This document shows, one piece after another, positions 53,604 through 63,054 of a stretch of 64,000 bases of DNA. The DNA lies in assembly GCA_945861435.1 (NCBI GenBank), contig CAMAUX010000023.1:1-64000 (forward strand), in the 5' to 3' direction. How positions within the stretch are numbered: the stretch's first letter is position 1; every line of letters starts with the position of its first letter. A program made the position numbers and the translations under genes. Below the pieces are notes generated by a model. It worked only from the letters and a program-made list of their open reading frames with translations, did not search any database and had not been told where the DNA came from. The DNA comes from Chthoniobacter flavus. GTDB taxonomy: Bacteria > Verrucomicrobiota > Verrucomicrobiia > Chthoniobacterales > Chthoniobacteraceae.

Positions 53604-55040
53604 TTAAAGAATCCGCCCCGCCTTCACTCCGGCGGACTCCGGCACCCGCTGCATCCAAGCCTGCGCCTGCTCGACGAACCCATCCACCTGCGCCCCGGCC
53701 GAGCCCGTCAACTCCGCGGCCCGCGCCACCGCATCCGCCAGCACCTCGCGGCTCACGCGCAACCGCCCATCAGCCGCCAACCGATCCACCAGATCGTTGC
53801 GCTCTGATTTCCCCGAACGCAAATCGCGCGCCACAGCCACCGCGTGTTCCTTGATGGCCTCGTGCGCCTCCTCACGCCCCGCACCCGCCTTCACCGCCTC
53901 CATCAGAAACGTGGTCGTCAGCAGGAACGGCAGGTAATGCCGCGACTCCTTCTCCACCATCGGAGTGTTCACCTCCATCTGCCCGAGCACCGTGAGAAAC
54001 GCCTCCAACAACCCGTCCATCGCCAGGAACGCATCCGGCAGCAGCACCCGGCGCACCACCGAACACGACACATCGCCCTCGTTCCACTGCTCCCCGGAAA
54101 GCGACGCCGCCATCGCCAGATACCCGCGCAAAATCACGTGCAACCCATTAATACGTTCACAAGTGCGCGCGTTCATCTTGTGCGGCATCGCCGAGGATCC
54201 CACCTGACCGGGGAGAAAACCCTCGCTCGCCAACTCGTGCCCCGCCATCAGCCGCAGCGTCTTCGCAAAGGACGACGGCCCAGACGCAGCCGACAACAGC
54301 GCCGACACCACCTCCAGATCCATCGAGCGCGGATACACCTGCCCCACCGCCCCCAGCACCTTCGGGATGCCCAGATGAACCAGCACCCGCGCCTCCAACT
54401 GCGCCACCTTCTGCGTGTCGCCTGAGAACAACGTGAGCTGATCGAGCTGCGTGCCCACCGCGCCCTTCAGCCCGCGCGCCGCAAACGCTCCCAACGCCCC
54501 GTCCACCTGCGCCACACCGCGCAGACACTCCTCGCCAAACATCGCCCACCGCTTGCCCACCGTCGTCGGCTGCGCCGCCACATTGTGCGTGCGCGCCGCG
54601 ATCAACACATCCCGGTCCAGCGACGCCCGCCGCGCCAGCGCACCCAGCGCCGCCACCGCCTTGGCTCGGATCAACTGCAGCGAGCGAAACACCTGCAACT
54701 GCTCCACGGATTCCGTCAGATCCCGGCTCGTGAGCCCCTTGTGCACATGCTGATGACCCGCCAGCGCGCAGAACTCATCGATGCGCGCCTTCACATCATG
54801 CCGCGTCTCCTCCTCGCGCGCGCGGATGGAGTCAAAGTCCACCTCTTCGCGCACCCGCTCGTAAGCCGCGAGGGCTTCGGCGGGGATGTCCAACCCGAGG
54901 TCCCGCTGCGCCTTCATCACCGCGATCCAGTACTCGCGCTCCAGCACCACGCGTCCGCGCGTGGACCACACCGCCTTCATGGCCCCGGAGGCATAGCGGT
55001 CGGCGAGAACATTAGGCACGAGATCAGTTGGGGTCGACAT
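53604..55040 (-). CDS. purB: Adenylosuccinate lyase
   Basis: 478 residues; cleaves SAICAR and adenylosuccinate. VHKGLTSRDLTESVEQLQVF, LIAARTHNVAAQPTTVGKRW, and the fumarase-superfamily signature GQVGSSAMPHKMN (flexible catalytic Ser loop) are all present. The length suits the long, eukaryote-type subfamily. It is separate from the purM-purF pair and lies 306 bp upstream of the giant gene, in the opposite direction. Confidence 0.96.
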   Translation of the reverse strand: MSTPTDLVPNVLADRYASGAMKAVWSTRGRVVLEREYWIAVMKAQRDLGLDIPAEALAAYERVREEVDFDSIRAREEETRHDVKARIDEFCALAGHQHVHKGLTSRDLTESVEQLQVFRSLQLIRAKAVAALGALARRASLDRDVLIAARTHNVAAQPTTVGKRWAMFGEECLRGVAQVDGALGAFAARGLKGAVGTQLDQLTLFSGDTQKVAQLEARVLVHLGIPKVLGAVGQVYPRSMDLEVVSALLSAASGPSSFAKTLRLMAGHELASEGFLPGQVGSSAMPHKMNARTCERINGLHVILRGYLAMAASLSGEQWNEGDVSCSVVRRVLLPDAFLAMDGLLEAFLTVLGQMEVNTPMVEKESRHYLPFLLTTTFLMEAVKAGAGREEAHEAIKEHAVAVARDLRSGKSERNDLVDRLAADGRLRVSREVLADAVARAAELTGSAGAQVDGFVEQAQAWMQRVPESAGVKAGRIL

Positions 55041-55346
55041 AAACGGCCATAGCTATCACGCCCCCGGTTCCTCCGCAACCAGCCCGACCAGCCCACTTAC
55101 GGGCCCACTCAACGGCACCAACGGCTGCACGGCCACGCAGAGAGTCGAGGCCGATCCGCACGACATATCTAACGAACAAATCTAACTCAAAACAAACACA
55201 TCACTCTTAAAATCAGCCACTAACAACCACTCCTACACTCACTGTCCATAAACAAAACCTCAAGACACATCTCTCCGAACATAGACATCGCATTTTACCT
55301 CAAATCGTGTATTAGGGACCGTGGCCGATTTTACACCCTGTGTTCT
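55041..55346. promoter_or_regulatory. AT-richer divergent region before the giant gene
   Basis: 306 bp, the most AT-rich part of the window (from about 55165), between purB (minus) and the giant secreted protein (plus). It should hold both promoters. No gene or known RNA is seen. Confidence 0.45.
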
Positions 55347-58300
55347 ATGAAACTGCAACGCTTCGTCATCCCTTTCCTCATCGCCCTCGCAGCCGTGCTG
55401 CTCCTCAAAAACCAAAGAATCCACCGCCCCACGGACCACAGCGCCACCCTCAGTCACACCGACCTGCCCCAGTCCCCGATCCCCCCCACGCAAACACTAT
55501 CCTCGAGCGACTCCACCCACCCCTCAACTCCTCACACCCCGCAACCGCACCAACTCCAACATCCTCCTTCTAAACCCAGCGCCAGCGCCCCCATGGACGC
55601 CGGCCTCGCCGACGCCCTGCGCCACGCCCGCTACCAATGGGAGGCCCTCGACCCCAAAGCCCCCCACGCCCGCGGTGCCCTCTCCTTCGCCGCCAACCCC
55701 CGACAGCAACTGCGCACATGGCTCGGCGAACACGGCCTCGAATTCGCCAGCGGCCTGCGCTCCCAACCCGGAGTGCCACCATGGTCCGTTCAACTCTCCC
55801 TCCAAAGCGCCGGACGCGAGGACGCATCAACCCATTCCACGGCCATCACCACCAGCCAGCGCACCCTCCGCGCCGACTCCTCCCGCGTGGAAATCACAGA
55901 CCCCGCACTCGGCCTCGTCGAGTGGTACGAAAACCAACCCGCCGGCATCGAACAGGGCTTCACCCTCTCCTCTCCGCCCGCAGGAAACGGCCCCCTCCAA
56001 ATCCGCCTCTCCGCCTCCAACGGCGCACGCTTCACCCCTTCGGACGACGCCGCCACCGTCCACATCCAACATCCGGACGGCCGCCCACTCCTCGCCTGCT
56101 CCGCCCTCCACGCATGGGATGCCGACGGCCGCATCCTCGATTCCCACATGAGCGCGGACGGCTCCACCCTCACACTCTCAGTCGCCGACGCCGGCGCACG
56201 CTACCCCGTCACCATCGACCCTCTCTTCACCAACATCGAGGCGCGCCTCGCCGAGGAGATCGTCACCGGCGATGAATTCGCCACCGCACTCGCTCTCAAC
56301 GCCCACACCGCACTCGTGGGCGCACCCGGCGCCGACGGCATCGCAGGCCCCAATTCCGGCGCCGCCTACATCTTCACGCGCTCCGGCACCCGCTGGGAAT
56401 TCCAAGCCAAACTCGTCGCCGACGATGCCGCGCTCGACCACCAGTTTGGCAACGCCGCGGCCCTCGGCGCCGACACCGCCGTCCTCGGCGCACCGGGCGC
56501 CACTGCCGCCTATGTCTTCGTGCGCTCCAACAACCAATGGACCCAACAGGCAAAGCTGCTCGCCAGCGATGCGTCCTCCCTCAGCCTCTTCGGCTCCTCG
56601 GTGAGTGTCTCCTCCGAGACCGCCGTCGTCGGCGCCAGCGGTGCGAACGCCGCCTACGTCTTCACGCGCTCCAACTCCCTCTGGACCCAGCAGGCGAAAC
56701 TCACCGGCAGCCAGAGCCTCACAGGCGATGAATTCGGCTCCAGCGTTGGCCTCGACACCGACACCGCGGTCGTCGGCGCGCCCTCCGCCACCGTCGGCAC
56801 TTTCGCCACCCAAGGCTGCATGTACGTCTTCGTGCGCAGCGGCTCCTCATGGACCCAGCAACAACGCCTCACCGCTTCCAACGGCGCACGTTATGACCGC
56901 CTCGGCAGCGCAGTGGCCATCAGCGACAACACCGCCATCGCGGGCCTTGATAGCTCAGACCCTCTCGAGACAGGGCGCGCCTATGTCTTCCTGCGCACAA
57001 GCTCCACATGGGCTCAACAGGCTCAACTCACCGGCACCTCCCTCGCAACCGGAAGCCGCTTCGGCGCCGCCGTCGCCATCGAGGGCAATCAGGCAGTCGT
57101 CGGCGCGCCCGCCAATGACGCAGGCAGCCAGTTCGCCTGTGGCAGCACCTACGTCTTCCTGCGCACAGGCTCCACATGGGCTCAGCAGGCAAAACTCGCA
57201 GCAACCGGCGGCTCCACCGACGACCTCTTCGGCGCCAGCGTCGCACTAAGTTCCGGCACCCTCCTCGCCGGCAGCCCACAGGACGCCACAGCCGCAGGCG
57301 CTCAGTCCGGCAGCGCCGAAGTATTCCTTCTCAGTGGCAGCACATGGAGCTCCCAAGCCCAGTTGCTCGCAGGCAATTCCGCCGGATTCGACCTCGCCGG
57401 TTCTTCCGTCGCACTCAGCGCCGACACCGCCCTCATCGGCGTCCCCTACGATGACTCCTCCTCAGGCGCCGACGCCGGTGCCGCCTACGTCTTCACCCGC
57501 TCCGGTGCGCGCTGGACAAGGCAGGCAAAGCTTTACCCAACCGACCCCGCCGCCTCCGCGCTCTTTGGCTCCGCCGTCGCACTCGATGGCGACAAGGCCC
57601 TCGTCGGCGCCCCCATGGCCACCGTCAGCGGCGCCACCACCGCAGGCGCCGCCTACCTCTTCGCCCGCGCCAACTCCGCATGGACGCAGGAGGCCAAACT
57701 CACCGCCACAAGCCCGGTCGCCGCCGATCAGTTCGGAAAAGCCGTCGCCCTCAAGGGCCAGACCGCCCTCGTCGGAATCCCCTTCCGCGACCCCTCCTCT
57801 CTCACCAACGCAGGCGCCGTCTGCGTCTTCACCTGCACCGCCTCCACATGGAGCGTCCAGACCACCCTCACCGCACCAACCCCGGCCGCATCGGATTTCT
57901 TCGGATCCTCCGTCGCCCTCAGCGGCGAGACGGCTCTCGTCGGCGCGCCCGCAAACTCCCCCGCGCTCGGCAGTGCCTACGCCTTCCTGCGCACAGGGAC
58001 TTCCTGGAACATCCAAGCCACTCTCCAAGGCAGCGACACAACCGCAGGCGACGGCTTCGGATCCGCTGTGGCCTTGGACAACGCCACAGCCCTCATCGGC
58101 TCCCCCTCCCACACCACCATCGCGGGCGCGGGCGCCGGCACCGCCTACCTCTTCACGCGCACAGACACCGCATGGACCCAGCAGGCCCGCCTCACCGCAG
58201 CCGATGGCGCCGCCAACGATCACTTCGGGTCCGCCGTCGCAGTCCGCGAATCCATGGCCCTCATCGGTGCACCGTCCAAGGATCTCGCCAACAACCAAGA

Positions 58301-61300
58301 CGCCGGCACCGCCTACCTCTTCACCTCCACCAACTCCCTCTGGAGCCAGCAGGCACAGTTCGGCTCCGGCCTCGACAGCTCAGCCGGCGATCTCTTCGGC
58401 GCCGCCCTCGCCCTCGATGCCGACACCGCTCTCGTCGGAGCCGCCCTCGACGACACCTCCGATGTCGATGCCGGAAGCGCCTACTCCTTCCGCCTCGGCG
58501 AACTGCCCGCCATCCTCACCCCGCCTGCTTCGCGCACCGTTGTTCCGGGCACCACTCTCACCTTCACCGCCACCGCCTCGGGCTACGCGCCCCTGCGCTA
58601 CCAGTGGCGCCGCAACGGCGTGGAAATCGCCGGCGCCACCGCCTCCTCCCTCACCCTCACCGTCCCCTCGCAGGCCCCGTTCACCGCGTCGGAGGGCAGC
58701 TACGACGTCCTCGTCTCCAACGCCGGCGGCGTCGCCCTCAGCTCCCCCGCCCTCCTCAAAGTCAACGCCCTCTCCGTCCTCACCCAAGTCGATCCCACCA
58801 CCCTCGACCCTCGCTCCAACGCCCAGGGGTTCCTCCTCGTGCGCATCTTCCCAGACACTCTCACCGGCACGTCATGGCGCTTCGTCGGCGAACAACTCTG
58901 GCGCACCCCAGGCATCCCCGTCGGCGGCCTCGCCACCGGCGACCGCGAAATCGAGTTCCGCCCCATCCCGGGCTACCTCCACCCCTTGCGTGAACCGGTC
59001 AGCATCGTCAGCGGCTCCCCAACCTCCGTCGTCGACCGCGAATATTTCACCATCGAGGAACCAGCCACCGCGTCGCTCAACATTACCCTCCTCCCCGCCT
59101 CCGTCTCTGCCACCGCGCGCTGGCGTTTCCTCGGCGAAAACGACGCCGCCTTCCAGCCCTCCGCCACCACCCGCTCCGGCCTCTCCGCCGGAATTTACAT
59201 CGTCGAATTCTCCGACGTCCCCGGATACTCCACCCCGCGCCCACTCTCTGTCAGCGTCTCCGAATCGGAATCCAAAACCGCCTCCGCCACCTACTCCCTC
59301 CCGGACGCCACCGTGGGCGCTCGCCCCCAACTCACAGGCTTCGACTCCGTCGTCGCCCCGGGCGACTCCAACCCCACACGGTTCGTGGGCCAGATCCGCA
59401 ACGACGCAGGCGCGGGCACCGGCTTCGTCGTCAAACCAAGGGTCGTGTGCACCGCCGCCCATGTCGTCTTCGACGAGGTCGCAGGCGCCCCGTTCACAGG
59501 CCTCAAATGGCTCTTCCAACTCGAACGCGGCTCCCACGACCCCGTCGCCCAAACTCCGCGCGGCTCCTACATCCTTTCCGGCTACAGCACCGCCCGCGCC
59601 CAGCCAGGCTCCATCCCAGGCCAGAGCACACCGGAATCCCAGAACCTCGACGCCGCTGCCCTCTGGTTCTACGAAAAATCCTCCAACGGCCGCAGCCAGA
59701 ATCCCCTTGCCGCCCGGGGCGGCTCCAGCGGTTACCTAGCCAGCGACGCCGCTGCCAACGAGTGGCTCCTCTCCTCCCGCCTCAAAACCATCGTCGGCTA
59801 CCCCCTCGACGGCATCCCCCCAGCCAACCAAGGCCGCATTCACAGCGTCCCTCCGCTCAACGCCTCCTTCACCCAAGCCTCCGCGCGCGTCTACCTCACC
59901 TCCGACATGACATCCTCCGCCGGCAACTCCGGCGGACCCGTCTGCGTCCAATACGACGACGGCCGTTACTACCCCGCCGCCATCTACATCGGCGGCTCCA
60001 CCCAAACCCGCGTACGCGCCATCGACAGCGATGTCATCTCCCTCTTCACCACCGCCGAAAACAGCGCCAACTCCGGCCTCAACTTCCTAGACTCCGGCCA
60101 AAGCCTCTCTGGATCCGATCTCGCTGGCCCCGCCTCCGGCACACTCCAAGTCGTGCTCGAACCCGCCTCCGCCCGCACCGATGGCGCCGCATGGCGCATC
60201 GGCTCCAATTCCTACCTCCTGAGCGGCCAGACCCGATCCTTCCTCCAAAACGGCAAATACAGCCTTCAGTTCAAAGCCCTCCCGGGCTACCGCGCCCCGG
60301 ACACCCGCATCGTCACCGTCAACGGCAACACCACGGTCACCGCCACCTACGTCCTCGTCCCACGCCCCGCCCTCTCCGGCCCCGCCTCCATCCGCGTCCC
60401 ACGCGGCACGCCCCTCCAAAAACAGGTCGTCGCTAACAGTTCCCCCACCAGCTACGCCGCAGAAATCGTCGGCGGCGGTTCCCTCGCCGGCATGGGCCTC
60501 AGCTTCAACACCTCCACCGGCGAACTCACCGGCTCCCCCTCCCAAGAGGGCTCGACACAGCTGCGCCTCACTGCCTCCAACGAAACCGGGACCAGCGACG
60601 CTCTCGTCCTCGCTCTCACCGTCATCCCACCACCGCCAGTCCTCTCCGGCACATCCACCCTCAACGCCACCGTCGGCGTTCCTCTCCAAAGCCAGATCAC
60701 CGCCTCCAACTCCCCCTCCTCCTACTCCGCATCCCTCTCCGGCGCACCCTCCCTCGCCTCAATCGGCCTCGCTCTGGACTCCGGCACCGGCCTGCTCACG
60801 GGCATCCCCACCACCGCAGGCACCTACTCCCTCACCATCATCGCCTCCAACGAAGCGGGCTCCTCTTCTCCTTTCTTTCTCTCCCTCGTCGTCGCTCCGT
60901 CCGCGCCCTCACTCACAGGCCCCACCGAATTGCGCACCGTAAAAGGCGCCCCCATCACATCGCCACAACTCCAAGCCACCAACTCCCCATCCAGCTACGC
61001 CGCAAACGTCGTCGGTGGGGCATCCCTCTCAAGCCTCGGCCTCACCTTCAATTCCACCACAGGCGCACTCACCGGCACCCCGACACAGACAGGCTCCTTC
61101 CCACTCTCCTTCACCGCCTCCAACAGCGCAGGCACAAGCGCCCCGCTCCTTCTCACACTCACCGTCATCCCGCCAGCCCCCGTCCTCTCAGGCGCCTCCA
61201 CCCTCAACGCCACCGCAGGCGTCCTCCTCCAACAACAGATCACCGCCTCCAACTCCCCCTCCTCCTACTCCGCATCCCTCTCCGGCGCACCCTCCCTCGC

Positions 61301-63011
61301 CTCAATCGGCCTCGCTCTGGACTCCGGCACCGGCCTGCTCACAGGCATCCCCACCACCGCAGGCACCTACACACTCACCATCATCGCCTCCAACGAAGCG
61401 GGCTCCTCTTCTCCTTTCTCCCTCTCCCTCGTCGTCGCTGCCCCTCCAGTCGCACCCGTCCTCACAGGCCCCACACAACTGCGCACCCTCACCGGCACGC
61501 CCATCACCCCCCTCCAGTTCCAAGCCACCAACTCCCCCTCCCGCTTCGCCGCAAACGTCGTCGGCGGCGCATCCCTCTCAAGCCTCGGCCTCTCCTTTGA
61601 TTCCACCACAGGCGCCCTCTCCGGCACCCCCACCCAGACCGGCTCCTTCTCCCTCTCCGTCACCGCCTCCAACGACGCCGGTTCCAGCTCCCCTCTCCTC
61701 CTCGCTCTCAACGTCACCCAACCCGGCCGCCTCTTCGCCTCCCTCAGCACCCCCAACGGCGCCCGCGGCTCCATCGAACCCGCCATCCCCACCGAAGGCC
61801 GCGTCTTCACCCAGGGCTCCCTCCTCAAACTCACTGCCATCCCCGCTCCCGGCTCCCTCTTCGCTGGTTGGACAGGCACCACTTCCTCACCCACCTCCTC
61901 CACCCCCGTCTCCTCCTCCAATCCCGCCCTCTCCCTCACCGCATCCTCCCTCATGGAGGTCCAAGCACACTTCATCCCCAATCCCTTCCTCCAACTCGGC
62001 GGCAATTACGTCGGCCTCGGCAGCCCCTCATCCCCCTCCGGCTCCGATTGCGGCATTTCCCTCACCCTCATCGAAACCGGCGCCTTCACAGGCAGACTCA
62101 ACCTCGGTTCCAAATCCCTCGTCCTCTCCGGCAAATTCGATTCCAGCGGCAACACCCTGCTCTCTCTCCCTCAAGGCAAGGGCCTCCCCAACCTTCTCCT
62201 CTCCCTCACCTTCACCCCCACCGACTCCGGCTCCATCTCCGGATCCCTCCAAGCGCAGGGCAGCGAACCCTCCCTCAGCACCATCTCCCTGCGCCGCGTC
62301 CCATGGTCCACCACCAACCCCTCGCGCCTTGCCGGCAATTACACCGTCCTCCTCCCGCCAGCCGACAACACCCGCACCAACCCCGCTTTCCCACGCGGCA
62401 CAGGCTACGCCACCCTGAAAATCGACACCGCAGGCAAGGCCACCTTCACCGGTAAACTCGGCGACGGCACCACCCTCTCCGCCTCCTGCTCCCTCGACGC
62501 CGCAGAACAACTCCCCCTCTTCACCTCACCCGCTGCCCTCCTCGGCGGCTCCCTCTGCGGCTCCTGGAGCTTCGACGCCGACTCCGCACCCACCGCATCC
62601 CTCTCGTGGGTCACCCCGGCTCGCTCCAAGGCCGCCATCTATCCCGCTGCCTTCAACGGCACCCTCGATGCCGTCGGCAACCGCTTCACCCCGCCTCCCA
62701 CCGATACACGCGTCCTCGATTCCTCCTCCCTCCAAATCGCATTCGACGCACCAGAGGGCGTCTCCCTCCCCCCCTCACTCACCGCCACCCTCGACACCAA
62801 AAACAAACTCACCCTCTCGCTCCCCAACCCCAGCCTCCTCCAACTCACCCTCAACTCCAAAACAGGCGCCCTCTCCGGTTCCTTCCGCCTCGCCTCAAAG
62901 AGCGTCTCCTTCACCGGCGTCCTCCTCCAGCAGGACCGCTTCGCCGCAGCCCTCTTCCTGCTCCCCATCCAGAAAGCCTCCGCCTCCCTCTCCCTCGCTC
63001 CGGTCCAGTGA
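55347..63011 (+). CDS. Giant secreted protein: FG-GAP-like propeller, Ig domains and embedded trypsin-like protease
   Basis: 2554 residues with an N-terminal signal/anchor (FVIPFLIALAAVLLL). About 294-1050: some fourteen repeats of the GDEFGSSVALDTDTAVVGAP / GAAYVFTRSG type (FG-GAP-like propeller blades). About 1050-1330: an Ig-like domain and two PEGA-like segments. About 1330-1560: a trypsin-like fold with His1372 (CTAAHVV), Asp1435 (NLDAAALW) and Ser1528 (GNSGGP), a full triad. About 1590-2120: a PEGA-like segment and several He_PIG/putative-Ig repeats, two nearly identical at DNA level (about 60650-60890 and 61190-61430). About 2125-2205: an InlB-like repeat with GWTG. The rest forms a C-terminal beta-rich domain. 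Probably cell-surface or secreted; target unknown. Confidence 0.85.
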   Translation: MKLQRFVIPFLIALAAVLLLKNQRIHRPTDHSATLSHTDLPQSPIPPTQTLSSSDSTHPSTPHTPQPHQLQHPPSKPSASAPMDAGLADALRHARYQWEALDPKAPHARGALSFAANPRQQLRTWLGEHGLEFASGLRSQPGVPPWSVQLSLQSAGREDASTHSTAITTSQRTLRADSSRVEITDPALGLVEWYENQPAGIEQGFTLSSPPAGNGPLQIRLSASNGARFTPSDDAATVHIQHPDGRPLLACSALHAWDADGRILDSHMSADGSTLTLSVADAGARYPVTIDPLFTNIEARLAEEIVTGDEFATALALNAHTALVGAPGADGIAGPNSGAAYIFTRSGTRWEFQAKLVADDAALDHQFGNAAALGADTAVLGAPGATAAYVFVRSNNQWTQQAKLLASDASSLSLFGSSVSVSSETAVVGASGANAAYVFTRSNSLWTQQAKLTGSQSLTGDEFGSSVGLDTDTAVVGAPSATVGTFATQGCMYVFVRSGSSWTQQQRLTASNGARYDRLGSAVAISDNTAIAGLDSSDPLETGRAYVFLRTSSTWAQQAQLTGTSLATGSRFGAAVAIEGNQAVVGAPANDAGSQFACGSTYVFLRTGSTWAQQAKLAATGGSTDDLFGASVALSSGTLLAGSPQDATAAGAQSGSAEVFLLSGSTWSSQAQLLAGNSAGFDLAGSSVALSADTALIGVPYDDSSSGADAGAAYVFTRSGARWTRQAKLYPTDPAASALFGSAVALDGDKALVGAPMATVSGATTAGAAYLFARANSAWTQEAKLTATSPVAADQFGKAVALKGQTALVGIPFRDPSSLTNAGAVCVFTCTASTWSVQTTLTAPTPAASDFFGSSVALSGETALVGAPANSPALGSAYAFLRTGTSWNIQATLQGSDTTAGDGFGSAVALDNATALIGSPSHTTIAGAGAGTAYLFTRTDTAWTQQARLTAADGAANDHFGSAVAVRESMALIGAPSKDLANNQDAGTAYLFTSTNSLWSQQAQFGSGLDSSAGDLFGAALALDADTALVGAALDDTSDVDAGSAYSFRLGELPAILTPPASRTVVPGTTLTFTATASGYAPLRYQWRRNGVEIAGATASSLTLTVPSQAPFTASEGSYDVLVSNAGGVALSSPALLKVNALSVLTQVDPTTLDPRSNAQGFLLVRIFPDTLTGTSWRFVGEQLWRTPGIPVGGLATGDREIEFRPIPGYLHPLREPVSIVSGSPTSVVDREYFTIEEPATASLNITLLPASVSATARWRFLGENDAAFQPSATTRSGLSAGIYIVEFSDVPGYSTPRPLSVSVSESESKTASATYSLPDATVGARPQLTGFDSVVAPGDSNPTRFVGQIRNDAGAGTGFVVKPRVVCTAAHVVFDEVAGAPFTGLKWLFQLERGSHDPVAQTPRGSYILSGYSTARAQPGSIPGQSTPESQNLDAAALWFYEKSSNGRSQNPLAARGGSSGYLASDAAANEWLLSSRLKTIVGYPLDGIPPANQGRIHSVPPLNASFTQASARVYLTSDMTSSAGNSGGPVCVQYDDGRYYPAAIYIGGSTQTRVRAIDSDVISLFTTAENSANSGLNFLDSGQSLSGSDLAGPASGTLQVVLEPASARTDGAAWRIGSNSYLLSGQTRSFLQNGKYSLQFKALPGYRAPDTRIVTVNGNTTVTATYVLVPRPALSGPASIRVPRGTPLQKQVVANSSPTSYAAEIVGGGSLAGMGLSFNTSTGELTGSPSQEGSTQLRLTASNETGTSDALVLALTVIPPPPVLSGTSTLNATVGVPLQSQITASNSPSSYSASLSGAPSLASIGLALDSGTGLLTGIPTTAGTYSLTIIASNEAGSSSPFFLSLVVAPSAPSLTGPTELRTVKGAPITSPQLQATNSPSSYAANVVGGASLSSLGLTFNSTTGALTGTPTQTGSFPLSFTASNSAGTSAPLLLTLTVIPPAPVLSGASTLNATAGVLLQQQITASNSPSSYSASLSGAPSLASIGLALDSGTGLLTGIPTTAGTYTLTIIASNEAGSSSPFSLSLVVAAPPVAPVLTGPTQLRTLTGTPITPLQFQATNSPSRFAANVVGGASLSSLGLSFDSTTGALSGTPTQTGSFSLSVTASNDAGSSSPLLLALNVTQPGRLFASLSTPNGARGSIEPAIPTEGRVFTQGSLLKLTAIPAPGSLFAGWTGTTSSPTSSTPVSSSNPALSLTASSLMEVQAHFIPNPFLQLGGNYVGLGSPSSPSGSDCGISLTLIETGAFTGRLNLGSKSLVLSGKFDSSGNTLLSLPQGKGLPNLLLSLTFTPTDSGSISGSLQAQGSEPSLSTISLRRVPWSTTNPSRLAGNYTVLLPPADNTRTNPAFPRGTGYATLKIDTAGKATFTGKLGDGTTLSASCSLDAAEQLPLFTSPAALLGGSLCGSWSFDADSAPTASLSWVTPARSKAAIYPAAFNGTLDAVGNRFTPPPTDTRVLDSSSLQIAFDAPEGVSLPPSLTATLDTKNKLTLSLPNPSLLQLTLNSKTGALSGSFRLASKSVSFTGVLLQQDRFAAALFLLPIQKASASLSLAPVQ

Positions 63012-63054
63012 CCTCGCACCACCCACCGCACATTCCTCCTCACTCCACCCCTGC

